A stretch of DNA of 10,596 nt, from positions 1 through 10,596 of the forward strand of contig CAKSPN010000042.1 in NCBI GenBank assembly GCA_934481375.1. The letters are read 5' to 3'. The stretch's first letter is position 1; every line of letters starts with the position of its first letter. Shown here piece after piece: positions 1 through 7,619 of this stretch. The translations under genes were made by a program, and so were the position numbers. Origin of the DNA: an uncultured Clostridia bacterium (GTDB lineage Bacteria > Bacillota > Clostridia > UBA1381). The notes under the pieces are model-generated. The model was given only the letters and a program-made list of their open reading frames with translations. It was not told the origin of the DNA and did no database searches.

Positions 1-1387
1 CTGTATCGGGGAGAACGCTGCAATTCTTGATTTTGAGGGAAATGCGGTAAACACTTATGACTTTAAGGCAAATAAGATGTACTGTATAAAAAATGCGGAC
101 GCCGAAGAATTGGCAAAGCTTTCGCAAAGCAAGGATACGGCGTTAAATTCCGCATATGTTGCGCCGTATTATACCTGCCGTAACGAATTCGGCGAATATA
201 CGGACGATTATAAGGCTATGACGGGAAGTTTTTTAAGAGGCGCTCTGTTCAATAAAGATACGTTTGAAAACGGCGATGAAATCATATACAATGCAGAGTC
301 AAAATGGTTTTCGGAAAACGCACAAACCTGTGACGCCGATTATGCAATATCGTTTGATGATGACGGAATGTATCTGCTTGTCAATGTGACGGACAATGCA
401 TATTGTGCTGACGCAGTATCTCCCGAAGAAATAACGGATTATGACAGCATACGTTTTGCAATAGACTGCGCAGGCAGTTTAAAGGCAAAGGACAGAAGTG
501 AATTTTCCGTAGGAAAAGTGAACGGCGAAACGGTAATATACAAGATTTTTGCGGCGGATAAAAACGAAGCCGCACCCGAAAACTGGCATGACAGCGGAAG
601 TGTGCTTACAAACGCATTGGCTGATATTTCACGCCGAAACGGAAAGACGGTTTACAAGGTATTTATTCCGTACTCCGAACTGTATCCGTTCAACTGCGGT
701 GCAAATACAAAGCAGATACGCTTTGCTATGTCGGTAACGGACAATAACGGCAAAAAAGCCGGCGAGCTTTGTTTCGGCGAAGGTCTTTCGGTTGAAACTG
801 CGGTATGGAAGTATGCAAAGCTTACGCCGGCAGCGCTGTCGCTCGACACAGTATATGACGGCAGTAGGCTTAACATAAGCGGTATAGTGTATGACGGTTC
901 GGACAGAGTGACCGTTAAGGTGATGTATAACGGTGAATTGTTTAACTTCAATCAGTTCGATAACTTAACGGACGGAAGATATTCGTATTCAATCCCGATT
1001 GACGATATGGGCGAATATACAGTTAAAGCCGTATCGTCGGACGGAGGACGCCGTACAAATACAGCCAACATTACAGGCAAAGAAGCGGTTACGGTAAACG
1101 CTTCATTGGGAGAGGATTATGCAAAGCGTGACGCACTTCTGCTTATAATGAGCGGTACGCTTGACGGCGCTCCCGATCCCTTGGATATATTGCAGATAGA
1201 ACAGCTTACGGCTGATGAGAACGGAAACATACATTATACGTTCTCAACTTCAAAGCATATGGCAGGGAATACGGTGTACCTTAACTATGGTACGGAAAGT
1301 GTAAGCGCCGTAATCGGCGAAAATACAGCCATAGGCGAAAATGCGGAGCTGTTTGTTGATAAATCCTACAGCGTAAGCTACAGGTAG
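1..1387 (+). CDS. Exported/surface protein with CBM9-like carbohydrate-binding module and Ig-like modules (5' end outside window)
   Basis: The frame is open from base 2 to the TAG at 1385-1387, so the ATG at 77 is an internal Met and the gene begins upstream; about 461 residues are visible. Roughly bases 254-811 encode a module that resembles CBM9-like sugar-binding domains: strands such as DADYAISFDDDGMYLLVNVTD, then YDSIRFAIDC, a YKVFIPYSEL segment and IRFAMSVTDNNG, the usual order in that family. It is followed by two Ig-like beta modules, about 839-1078 and 1088-1354. No catalytic domain is seen in the visible part, so the enzyme, if any, lies upstream. No sorting signal or membrane anchor is present at the C terminus. 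The next gene, a secreted esterase, starts 13 bases downstream, so the two are probably co-transcribed and work outside the cell on a plant glycan. The CBM9-like call rests on motif pattern; ligand is unknown. Confidence 0.75.
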   Translation, partial: CIGENAAILDFEGNAVNTYDFKANKMYCIKNADAEELAKLSQSKDTALNSAYVAPYYTCRNEFGEYTDDYKAMTGSFLRGALFNKDTFENGDEIIYNAESKWFSENAQTCDADYAISFDDDGMYLLVNVTDNAYCADAVSPEEITDYDSIRFAIDCAGSLKAKDRSEFSVGKVNGETVIYKIFAADKNEAAPENWHDSGSVLTNALADISRRNGKTVYKVFIPYSELYPFNCGANTKQIRFAMSVTDNNGKKAGELCFGEGLSVETAVWKYAKLTPAALSLDTVYDGSRLNISGIVYDGSDRVTVKVMYNGELFNFNQFDNLTDGRYSYSIPIDDMGEYTVKAVSSDGGRRTNTANITGKEAVTVNASLGEDYAKRDALLLIMSGTLDGAPDPLDILQIEQLTADENGNIHYTFSTSKHMAGNTVYLNYGTESVSAVIGENTAIGENAELFVDKSYSVSYR

Positions 1388-1400
1388 CAGGAGGTAAAAA

Positions 1401-3101
1401 ATGAAAAAAATCATAAGAACATTATTAATTACGCTTGCGTCCGTGATGCTTTTTGCAATATCGGCGTATGCGGACAGCGCCGATTTTTCGGAGGCGGAAA
1501 AAAAGATTACCGTAAGCGGAGCGGCAGGCTCGGCTTATGCGGATAAATACGTTACGCTTTTGATGGCAAACTGCGATTTGTCATCTGATATTCAGCCGTC
1601 AAACATTAAGTTTGTAAACGAGTTTGCAACAGACCAAAACGGCGATTATTCGGTAACTTTCCCGTACAAAGGCGATTTGACGGATTGCAAAATCTATTTA
1701 AACTGCGGCGGAAAGAGTCTTACGCTTTCGATAAATAACATTTCCGCAATCAGCGAGGGAATAGAAATAAATGCGGAGCTGGGCAGAACGGCGGTAGACT
1801 GCAGTTTTAAATTCGGCCCCGGCTCGGGTGACTGCAAGGTGTTCTATGCGGCATATGACGCAGATAATGCTCTGGTGAGCGTTAAGTCTGAAAATGTGAG
1901 CGTTCCGTCGGAGGGTATTGAGTTTGAGAGAAGTCTGCCCGTACCTGCAAACACCGCATACGTAAAAATCTTCACTTGGGAAAATATGAGCAATATGATT
2001 CCCGTTATTCCCGAGGTGAACGGTGAGAGATCAAAATATATCAATTACAGAACTCCCGTGACAAACGTGTTTAAAAAGCTCAGCCAAGAAAATAAGGCAA
2101 ACATAGTGTTCTTTGGCGGCTCGGTTACGGACGGCTACGGCGCCTCAAGTCAGAATGAAACCTCATGGCGCGCAAAGATTGGAAAATGGTTCACAACAGA
2201 GTATCCTACTGCGGACATAAAGCTTGTAAATTCGGCAATGGGCGGTACGGGAAGTAAGCTCGGTATGTACAGACTGCAAAGAGATGTAACGGCATATAAT
2301 CCTGATTTAGTGTTTGTGATGTTCTCGATAAACGATGTTTACGCACAGGCAACGCAGGAGGAGGCACAGGCTCAGATGGAAACTATAATATACGACCTGC
2401 GCACAGCGCTTCCCGAAACGGATATTGTTATCCTGTATGATATAGATAATACTACGGCAAAATATTGTAGAGATAATAACGTTATGAATTATCCTATGGT
2501 GCAGTATCATGAAAACATTGCCGAATATTACGGTATCTCATCTGTAAATATGGGAAAGGTTCTTGCCGACAGCATAGATATTGATACGCAGTGGGACGAA
2601 TACGTAAAAGATGCCGTACATCCGCTTGATAAAGGATATGCGATATATGCCGAAACGGTGCAGAACTTCCTTGACGGAGAACGCAAATCGGCAGACCTCA
2701 CAAGTGCGCTTGCAACATACACCGTTCCCGAAAATGCATATACGGCGAGAATACCGCACAATATGCTCGAATTTAAGGATATGATATTACCCTCAAACAG
2801 CGGCTGGGAAATTAAGAGCGATAAATACTGGAGCAGTTACAGATATGCGTTATGCAGCGGCAATTTGGGCGATACTTTCAGCTTTAAAGTTACGGGTACG
2901 GAGATAAATCTGTTTACATACGGACTTATGTCGGGAACGCCTGTTATAGACTACAGTATAGACGGAACTGAATACGCAAATAAAAAGCTTTCGGGCAACC
3001 CCGTACTTTTGGCAGGCGGACTTGAAAATACGGAACATACTGTAACAATAAAGAACGCGTCAGGTACGGAAATAGGACTGTACGGAGTTATGTATAAGTA
3101 A
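1401..3101 (+). CDS. Secreted SGNH/GDSL-type carbohydrate esterase with N-terminal Ig-like modules
   Basis: A 566-residue protein with a classic Sec signal peptide (MKK, hydrophobic stretch 5-20, probable cleavage after AYA at about 24). Residues 36-126 form an Ig-like module related to the last module of the upstream protein. Residues 128-205 form a second beta module with the pattern VKIFTWENM..MIPV. The SGNH hydrolase core spans about 232-425: block I GGSVT with nucleophile Ser241, block II Gly in AMGGTGS (280-285), block III SIND with Asn311, and block V DAVH with Asp404 and His407, so the triad looks complete. Residues 460-566 form a C-terminal beta domain. The family removes acetyl or other acyl groups from polysaccharides; which substrate cannot be read. 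AGGAGG at 1389-1394 sits ideally for the ATG at 1401. Likely exported together with the CBM9-like protein just upstream. Confidence 0.88.
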   Translation: MKKIIRTLLITLASVMLFAISAYADSADFSEAEKKITVSGAAGSAYADKYVTLLMANCDLSSDIQPSNIKFVNEFATDQNGDYSVTFPYKGDLTDCKIYLNCGGKSLTLSINNISAISEGIEINAELGRTAVDCSFKFGPGSGDCKVFYAAYDADNALVSVKSENVSVPSEGIEFERSLPVPANTAYVKIFTWENMSNMIPVIPEVNGERSKYINYRTPVTNVFKKLSQENKANIVFFGGSVTDGYGASSQNETSWRAKIGKWFTTEYPTADIKLVNSAMGGTGSKLGMYRLQRDVTAYNPDLVFVMFSINDVYAQATQEEAQAQMETIIYDLRTALPETDIVILYDIDNTTAKYCRDNNVMNYPMVQYHENIAEYYGISSVNMGKVLADSIDIDTQWDEYVKDAVHPLDKGYAIYAETVQNFLDGERKSADLTSALATYTVPENAYTARIPHNMLEFKDMILPSNSGWEIKSDKYWSSYRYALCSGNLGDTFSFKVTGTEINLFTYGLMSGTPVIDYSIDGTEYANKKLSGNPVLLAGGLENTEHTVTIKNASGTEIGLYGVMYK

Positions 3102-3104
3102 TAA

Positions 3105-3141
3105 ATCAATAAGGTGTTGCTTCATGCAACACCTTATTGAT
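3105..3141 (+). terminator. Hairpin closing the secreted-protein unit
   Basis: A perfect 16-bp stem (3105-3120 with 3126-3141) around the 5-base loop TTCAT, starting 4 bases after the stop codon of the esterase gene. The core GGTGTTGC/GCAACACC is GC-richer than its flanks. There is no clean T run after the stem; the T-rich part (TTATTGAT) lies in the 3' arm itself, so it is a somewhat atypical intrinsic terminator. Its place between a stop codon and the next promoter supports termination. Confidence 0.65.
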
Positions 3142-3159
3142 AAGTAGAAAAAATCATTA

Positions 3160-3188
3160 TTGACTTTAAGTCTTTAATGATATATAAT
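3160..3188 (+). promoter_or_regulatory. Sigma-A promoter of the esterase/GH36/response-regulator operon
   Basis: The -35 box TTGACT (3160-3165) and -10 box TATAAT (3183-3188) are separated by exactly 17 bp. Transcription would start near 3195, about 24 bases before the ATG at 3219. The -35 and spacer contain a short inverted repeat, GACTT-T-AAGTC (3162-3172), that might be an operator half or chance. No other strong promoter is seen before 5992, so all three following genes probably depend on it. Confidence 0.8.
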
Positions 3189-3218
3189 CGTATTTGCAGT
3201 AAAAACGGAGGTAAAATT

Positions 3219-3923
3219 ATGATAGAATCTGAACATGCAAAAAAGAACAGTGTTTCATCAAAAGGACAGCTTGAGGAAACAAAGTTTGTAAAAATAGTGA
3301 GAAAAGAAAACAGCCGCCTTAAGGTGCTGTTTGTGGGAAATTCAATCACACGCCATGCGTCCGCACCGCAGATAGGCTGGTACGGCGACTGGGGAATGGC
3401 GGCGTCGTGTGAAGAAAACGATTTCGTTCATCAGACAATGAAAGGTATTGAGGAAAAATACGGTCCGACGGACTATTGCGTGGCACAGGCTGCGGAATGG
3501 GAAAGGCGGTATTTTGAAGGTAATAAATCGCTTGAGGAATTTTATATACCCGCACGTGATTTTTGTGCCGATGTTGTAATTATACGCATAGGCGAAAATA
3601 TCAACCGTGACAAGAATAAGGAAATAAACTGCAAGCCGTATTATGACCAAATGATTAAATTCTTTGTGTCAAATCCAAAAGCAAAGGTAATAGTTACGGA
3701 TAATTTCTGGCAGATAGAGGTGCTTGACAAGATTTTCAAAGAGGTAATAGACGAAAACGGATATACATATTGTAAAATAAGCGACCTTGAACGTGACGAA
3801 AAAACTATGGCTATAGGACAGTTTGAGCATGAGGGTGTTTCAATGCACCCGAGCGATTACGGAATGAAGAAAATAGCGGAAAGGATATTGGAAAAGGTAT
3901 ATGAAAAAGTACAGCTTGGGTAA
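3219..3923 (+). CDS. Cytoplasmic SGNH/GDSL hydrolase (probable carbohydrate esterase)
   Basis: A 234-residue protein without signal peptide or membrane segment. The start at 3219 is chosen because GGAGGT lies at 3207-3212 and because the in-frame ATG at 3177 lies upstream of the -10 box and would not be transcribed. Block I is LFVGNSIT with nucleophile Ser42, followed by IGWYGDWGMAAS (52-63); block III is GEN with Asn127; the C-terminal block is GVSMHPSDYGM with His210. The usual Asp three residues before the His is Val207 here; Asp213, three after it, is the nearest acid. This arrangement appears to be shared by a known bacterial subgroup of SGNH proteins carrying the GW.G.WGMAAS signature. 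It is likely to deacylate imported oligosaccharides before the co-transcribed GH36 enzyme acts. Exact substrate is not readable. Confidence 0.82.
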   Translation: MIESEHAKKNSVSSKGQLEETKFVKIVRKENSRLKVLFVGNSITRHASAPQIGWYGDWGMAASCEENDFVHQTMKGIEEKYGPTDYCVAQAAEWERRYFEGNKSLEEFYIPARDFCADVVIIRIGENINRDKNKEINCKPYYDQMIKFFVSNPKAKVIVTDNFWQIEVLDKIFKEVIDENGYTYCKISDLERDEKTMAIGQFEHEGVSMHPSDYGMKKIAERILEKVYEKVQLG

Positions 3924-5964
3924 TGTCGGCGTTGTAGTTTACGATAACGGTAAATTTGATATTGACAATGGCAAAACGGCGAATAAAACAACAGGGGAGG
4001 ATCGCCCGAATTTTGAGGTGAATGTTGACGGCAATTCGCTTATGCTCTTGGACGATAAAGGCTTTTCTCTTGCCGACTGCATACAAGAGGGAAATAAGCT
4101 TACGTTAAGATATGAAAGCAAAGCAAAAAATCTTGAAGTAACGGCAGAGCTTGAAAACATATCGGGAGCGGTTGTTCAGACAAACACAATAAAAAATACG
4201 GGTAACGAAGGCATAAAGCTTACGAGATTTTCATCGGCGCTTGTTGAAAATATAGCTCATTCCGATGAGGACGTATGGTACAACAAGGATATTGTAATTC
4301 ACATATGCCACAGCAAATGGCAGTGCGAGGGACAGTGGAGAGCATATACGCCGTCCGACCTTGGCTTGTGCCCTGCGACAACGCACAGCTGGGAACGTGA
4401 ATCCTACAGAATAAGCTCTTTAGGCAGTTGGTGTACAGGAAATTTCTATCCGCTTGTTATAATTGAAAACAAAACGGATAACAATGCGTTCTTTATGGAA
4501 ACGGAAGGCTCGCACAGCTGGCAGATAAAGCTTACGGGATTTGGCGGATATGCAAGTCCGAGCCTTGCTGTTGAGGCAACCTCGTGCGACGAAGGCTTGG
4601 GCGGCTGGCATTACGATTTAAAGCCGGGCGAAAGCTACAGAGCGGAGCGTGCCTTTTACGGAACGGTGTGCGGCGGATTTGAGGAGGCTGTAAAAACCGT
4701 AAACGAATTCAAGCGTGCCGACAGTACGGTAAAGCCGTTCATACCGCTTGTGTTTAACGATTATATGGACTGCATATGGGGATCGCAGAAACCCGAATAC
4801 ATAATTCCGCTTATAGACAAGGCGGCAGAGGCAGGCTGTGAATATTTCTGTATTGACGGCGGCTGGGAGGAAAACAAAAACGGCTGCGGCAAAGGCGACT
4901 GGGTTCCAAGGGAGGAGTATTTCTCCGAAGTGACTTTTAAGGATTTGGCGGACAGAATGAAAGAAAAGGGATTAATCCCGGGAGTATGGTTTGAGTTTGA
5001 CGCCTGCTCCGAAACGGCGGAATTGTTCAGAAACGATAAAGACGCCGTCATACGCCGTTACGACCGTGCGGCGGGCGGTGCAATGCATTTTTATAACTTC
5101 AAAAACAAGAATGTTTGCGATTATCTTACCGAACGAGTAAGAGAATTTTACGATATGGGGTACAGGTTTATAAAGAACGACTATAACCAGTCAACGGGAA
5201 TAGGCTGTACAAATACTTATGACGGCAATTCGCCTGCGGAGGGATTAATTGAAAACACTGATGCGTTTTATGATTTTATAGACAGTCTGTATGAAAAATT
5301 CTCCGGACTTGTAATCGAGAATTGCGGAAGCGGTGCTTTAAGGTGCGATAATAAAACGCTGAGAAGATTTACGCTGCAAAGCACGTCCGACCAGGAGCTT
5401 TATATTAACAATCCGTCAATCTTAATGGGTTCCGAGTCGGTTATGCCGCCGGAAAAGGCAGGAATATGGGCATATCCGTATCCGACCGTTCTCGGGGAGC
5501 ATGATGACTTTGTGCCGTCTGCGGAGTACATAAAGGAACGTGCCGACGGAAAAGAAACAGCCTTTAATATGGTAACGGCAATGATGGGCGTTATGTATCT
5601 TTCGGGAAGAATAGATTTGTGCGACGAAAAGAATTTTGAATTAATCAGGCAGAGCGTGGAAATATATAAGGATATACGGGAATACATTCCGAAAAGCCGT
5701 CCGATATACCCGACAGGTATGCACCGCATTAACAAAAAGGAGATTGCGTCGTTGGGACTTTTATCGGAGGACAGGCTGATGATAGCGGTTTGGAATACCG
5801 ATGATAAAGAGTGTGAGGCAAGCATCGACCTTTCAGGATATATTCCGAAAGATTATGCGGTAAACAGAGTGTATTCGCATAAGGAAACGGAATTCAGTCT
5901 TGAAAACGGACGTCTGAAAGCTGTTCTTGAGGGAAAGAGCGCCGTTTGGTTTGAAATTCTGTAA
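3901..5964 (+). CDS. GH36-type alpha-galactosidase (melibiase), cytoplasmic
   Basis: A 687-residue protein with the full GH36 layout: N-terminal beta-supersandwich (to about 275), a (beta/alpha)8 barrel (about 280-600) and a C-terminal beta domain (from about 605). The barrel carries CIDGGW (317-322), the nucleophile motif FIKNDYN with Asp427, the conserved CGSGALRCD (475-483) and the acid/base motif STSD with Asp497. The 70-residue gap between the two Asp residues equals that in the Geobacillus alpha-galactosidase AgaA (Asp478/Asp548). It should release terminal alpha-galactose from oligosaccharides. No signal peptide, so it acts on imported substrate. The start overlaps the previous gene by 23 bases in another frame; the only purine-rich stretch before it is AAAAGG at 3892-3897, very close to the ATG, which suggests translational coupling. 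Relatives in GH36 can also act on alpha-N-acetylgalactosamine; alpha-galactosidase is the likeliest. Confidence 0.9.
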   Translation: MKKYSLGNVGVVVYDNGKFDIDNGKTANKTTGEDRPNFEVNVDGNSLMLLDDKGFSLADCIQEGNKLTLRYESKAKNLEVTAELENISGAVVQTNTIKNTGNEGIKLTRFSSALVENIAHSDEDVWYNKDIVIHICHSKWQCEGQWRAYTPSDLGLCPATTHSWERESYRISSLGSWCTGNFYPLVIIENKTDNNAFFMETEGSHSWQIKLTGFGGYASPSLAVEATSCDEGLGGWHYDLKPGESYRAERAFYGTVCGGFEEAVKTVNEFKRADSTVKPFIPLVFNDYMDCIWGSQKPEYIIPLIDKAAEAGCEYFCIDGGWEENKNGCGKGDWVPREEYFSEVTFKDLADRMKEKGLIPGVWFEFDACSETAELFRNDKDAVIRRYDRAAGGAMHFYNFKNKNVCDYLTERVREFYDMGYRFIKNDYNQSTGIGCTNTYDGNSPAEGLIENTDAFYDFIDSLYEKFSGLVIENCGSGALRCDNKTLRRFTLQSTSDQELYINNPSILMGSESVMPPEKAGIWAYPYPTVLGEHDDFVPSAEYIKERADGKETAFNMVTAMMGVMYLSGRIDLCDEKNFELIRQSVEIYKDIREYIPKSRPIYPTGMHRINKKEIASLGLLSEDRLMIAVWNTDDKECEASIDLSGYIPKDYAVNRVYSHKETEFSLENGRLKAVLEGKSAVWFEIL

Positions 5965-5991
5965 TATGCTTTGTATGAGGAGAGCGATATT

Positions 5992-6657
5992 ATGATTAGG
6001 GTAATGGTTTGCGATGATTTGCAGGATATATGCGAATTTTTGAGCGAAAAAATCAATTCACAGCCTGATATGGAGGTTGTCTGCACCGCTTCGTGCGAGC
6101 AGGAAAGTATTGAACTTGCAAAAAAGCATAAGCCGGATATAATTCTTATGGATATTCAAATGGACGAATATAATTCGGGAGTTAATGCAACCGAGAAAAT
6201 TATGGCGGCTCTGCCCAAAACAAAAATCATAATGCTGACAATACATCGTACCGATGACCTCATAGTAAATTCGTATATTGCGGGTGCGGTTGATTATGTT
6301 TTAAAGGACTCTCCGCCGGAGATGATTTACAATTCAATCCGCAGTGTGTACGAAAGCTCCGAGTTTCTGGGACGTACCATAGCGAATGCGGTGTATCATC
6401 ATATGAAAAGCACAACCGATCTTGAGCCGAGTATAAATTATATGATAAATCATCTGTCAAAGCTGACGCCGGTTGAGATTGAAATAGTAAAGCTTTTGTA
6501 CTGCAAGAAAAACAGGCGTGAGATAGCAAAGGAAAAAGGATTGTCGGAAAATACCGTAAAACAGCATATATGGCATATACTGCGCAAGCTTGACTTTGAC
6601 TCCACGTCCGAAATGACGGCATTTTTGAGAAAACTTAATATTATAGAATATCTGTGA
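5992..6657 (+). CDS. NarL/FixJ-family response regulator (receiver + LuxR-type HTH)
   Basis: A 221-residue two-domain regulator. The receiver (1-120) has the acidic pair Asp8-Asp9, phospho-acceptor Asp54 in IILMDIQMD, the switch Thr83 in MLTIHRTDD and the conserved Lys105 in YVLKDSPPE. The LuxR-type DNA-binding domain (about 155-216) has LTPVEIEIVKLL, REIAKEKGLSENTVKQHI and a final helix LRKLDF. The start at 5992 is chosen over an upstream in-frame TTG (5971) because AGGAG lies at 5978-5982 and because MIRVMVCDD matches the normal receiver start. It follows the GH36 gene by 27 bases and is likely on the same transcript. No histidine kinase is visible in the window. It probably responds to a sensor encoded elsewhere and may control this or another carbohydrate locus; targets are unknown. 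Confidence 0.9.
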   Translation: MIRVMVCDDLQDICEFLSEKINSQPDMEVVCTASCEQESIELAKKHKPDIILMDIQMDEYNSGVNATEKIMAALPKTKIIMLTIHRTDDLIVNSYIAGAVDYVLKDSPPEMIYNSIRSVYESSEFLGRTIANAVYHHMKSTTDLEPSINYMINHLSKLTPVEIEIVKLLYCKKNRREIAKEKGLSENTVKQHIWHILRKLDFDSTSEMTAFLRKLNIIEYL

Positions 6658-6685
6658 ACTGCCAAACGGCAGTTCACTTGCTTTT
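6654..6685 (+). terminator. Intrinsic terminator overlapping the response-regulator stop codon
   Basis: A perfect 10-bp stem GTGAACTGCC (6654-6663) / GGCAGTTCAC (6668-6677), loop AAAC, followed by TTGCTTTT. The stem begins in the last sense codon and contains the TGA stop. It sits between two converging genes; on the - strand the tail is less T-rich, so it should work best for the + strand operon. Confidence 0.8.
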
Positions 6686-7487
6686 ACTCCTCAAACCGCA
6701 GTGCCGAGGCGGATTTCCTGTAATCCGCCGGAGTTATACCTGTGCACTTTTTAAATCTTTGCGAAAAGTAGCTGTGGTCGGAAAATCCGCAATTAAACGC
6801 AATCTCGCAGATTTCAGCATCAGTGGAGGAAAGCAGGCTCATCGCACGGGAAATCCGTGCTTTTTCAATATATTCCGAGGGAGTTGTGCCTGTTATGTCT
6901 TTGAATACATGGTGAAATCTGCTCACACTCATATGCGACACCTCCGCTAAAATATCCGTGCGCAGATTATCCGCCAGATTGTTTTCTATATAAACAAGCG
7001 AGTCCTTTACGGATTTGTACAGACAGTTCGGACCGCCTTTTTCAAAATCATCGGAATGGCTTTCCGTCAATACGGAAAAAATCTCATAAATACAGCCGGC
7101 ACAAATCAGATTAAATGTTTTCTTGCCGAAAGCGGTTCTTAATTTTTCAAAAATATCAATTATTCTTTTGTCATTGCGTACAAGATTATCAAAAATAAGA
7201 TAATCAAAATCCCCAAGCATTTTCGGCTCCGCAACAATACAGCATACGGCGCAGTGCCCGAAATCATCGCATTTATGCACCTCGCCCGGGTTTGAAACAA
7301 TCAAATCGTTTTTGCGCACCTGTATATGCTTGTTGTTGCAGATGTACTCACAGCCGTCCGTTTCATAAAAAAACATAAGCTCGATTTGGCGGTGCTTGTG
7401 TGCGTTCATACGCTTAGGCTTGTTTGAATAAAGCGCATTGAAAGGGAATTGTTCGTTGTATGTATTTTTTTCTTCATATTCGCTCAT
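6684..7487 (-). CDS. AraC/XylS-family transcriptional regulator
   Basis: A 267-residue regulator with an N-terminal cupin-like sensor (about 12-85; NAHKHRQIELMFF and the turn VSNPGEVHKC are typical of AraC_binding domains) and a C-terminal double HTH (about 165-260). The first HTH covers ILAEVSHMSVSRFHHVFK, the second AEICEIAFNCGFSDHSYFSQRFKK, followed by the family signature GITPADYRK. The sensor half is rich in Cys (46, 50, 73, 79, 82, 83), which is unusual but of unknown meaning. GAGGTG at 7496-7501 is spaced 8 bases from the ATG. It is divergent from the GH28 gene across an operator-rich region, so it most likely controls that gene in response to a sugar or uronate and regulates itself. 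The inducer cannot be read from sequence. Confidence 0.92.
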   Translation of the reverse strand: MSEYEEKNTYNEQFPFNALYSNKPKRMNAHKHRQIELMFFYETDGCEYICNNKHIQVRKNDLIVSNPGEVHKCDDFGHCAVCCIVAEPKMLGDFDYLIFDNLVRNDKRIIDIFEKLRTAFGKKTFNLICAGCIYEIFSVLTESHSDDFEKGGPNCLYKSVKDSLVYIENNLADNLRTDILAEVSHMSVSRFHHVFKDITGTTPSEYIEKARISRAMSLLSSTDAEICEIAFNCGFSDHSYFSQRFKKCTGITPADYRKSASALRFEE

Positions 7488-7534
7488 ATAAAATACACCT
7501 CAAAAACAGCAGAATATTAATAATGTATAGCTGA

Positions 7535-7578
7535 ATAATTATAGTATTTGCTATGATTATTATATATAATTATAGCAT
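7535..7578. promoter_or_regulatory. Operator array: repeated half-sites between the AraC regulator and GH28 genes
   Basis: The half-site ATAATTATAGCA occurs at 7566-7577, as ATAATTATAGTA at 7535-7546, and inverted with one mismatch as TGCTATGATTAT at 7549-7560. The second and third form a 29-bp palindrome with 12-bp arms and a 5-base centre (7561-7565). The two direct copies are 31 bp apart, about three helical turns, so a protein could contact both on one face. A looser fourth copy (ATAATGTATAGC, one inserted base) lies at 7520-7531. The array overlaps the -10 box of the regulator promoter. For the GH28 gene only a weak candidate promoter is visible (TTGCTA 7548-7553, 17 bp, TATAGC 7571-7576), which would fit activation. 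That the AraC protein binds here is inference from position; part of the similarity could reflect AT-rich composition. Confidence 0.65.
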
Positions 7579-7597
7579 AATAATTACAGTGTGTCAA
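7569..7597 (-). promoter_or_regulatory. Perfect-consensus sigma-A promoter of the AraC-family regulator gene
   Basis: On the - strand, TTGACA (7597-7592), a 17-bp spacer and TATAAT (7574-7569) match the consensus at all 12 positions. Transcription would begin near 7562, giving a leader of about 75 bases before the ATG at 7487. The -10 box lies inside the right arm of the palindrome 7549-7577, so a protein bound there would block it; autorepression is the likely reading. Confidence 0.8.
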
Positions 7598-7619
7598 CAG
7601 ACTCGGAAAGGAGTTCAAA

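Noticed and set aside
3162..3172. Small inverted repeat GACTT-T-AAGTC in the operon promoter as an operator
   Set aside because: Only 5-bp arms, not repeated elsewhere in the window that I can see; mentioned with the promoter but too short to call separately.
3177..3218. Upstream in-frame ATG that would extend the cytoplasmic SGNH hydrolase by 14 residues
   Set aside because: It precedes and its reading frame runs through the TATAAT -10 box of a strong promoter, has no ribosome binding site, and the ATG at 3219 has a well-placed GGAGGT.
3901..3923. Frameshift between the SGNH hydrolase and GH36 genes
   Set aside because: Both proteins have complete domain ends and starts; the overlap is best explained as ordinary translational coupling.
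5400..5825. 141-codon open frame on the - strand inside the GH36 gene
   Set aside because: It lies wholly inside a well-supported gene, has no family motif and reads as a low-quality Ser/Ile-rich antisense translation.
5971..5991. TTG start adding 7 residues to the response regulator
   Set aside because: The AGGAG that serves as ribosome binding site lies within this stretch, and the receiver domain begins normally at the ATG at 5992.
7488..7619. Riboswitch or small RNA in the AT-rich divergent intergenic region
   Set aside because: The symmetric repeats coincide with promoter elements and carry no GC-rich helices or T-tailed terminator, so DNA operators explain them better.
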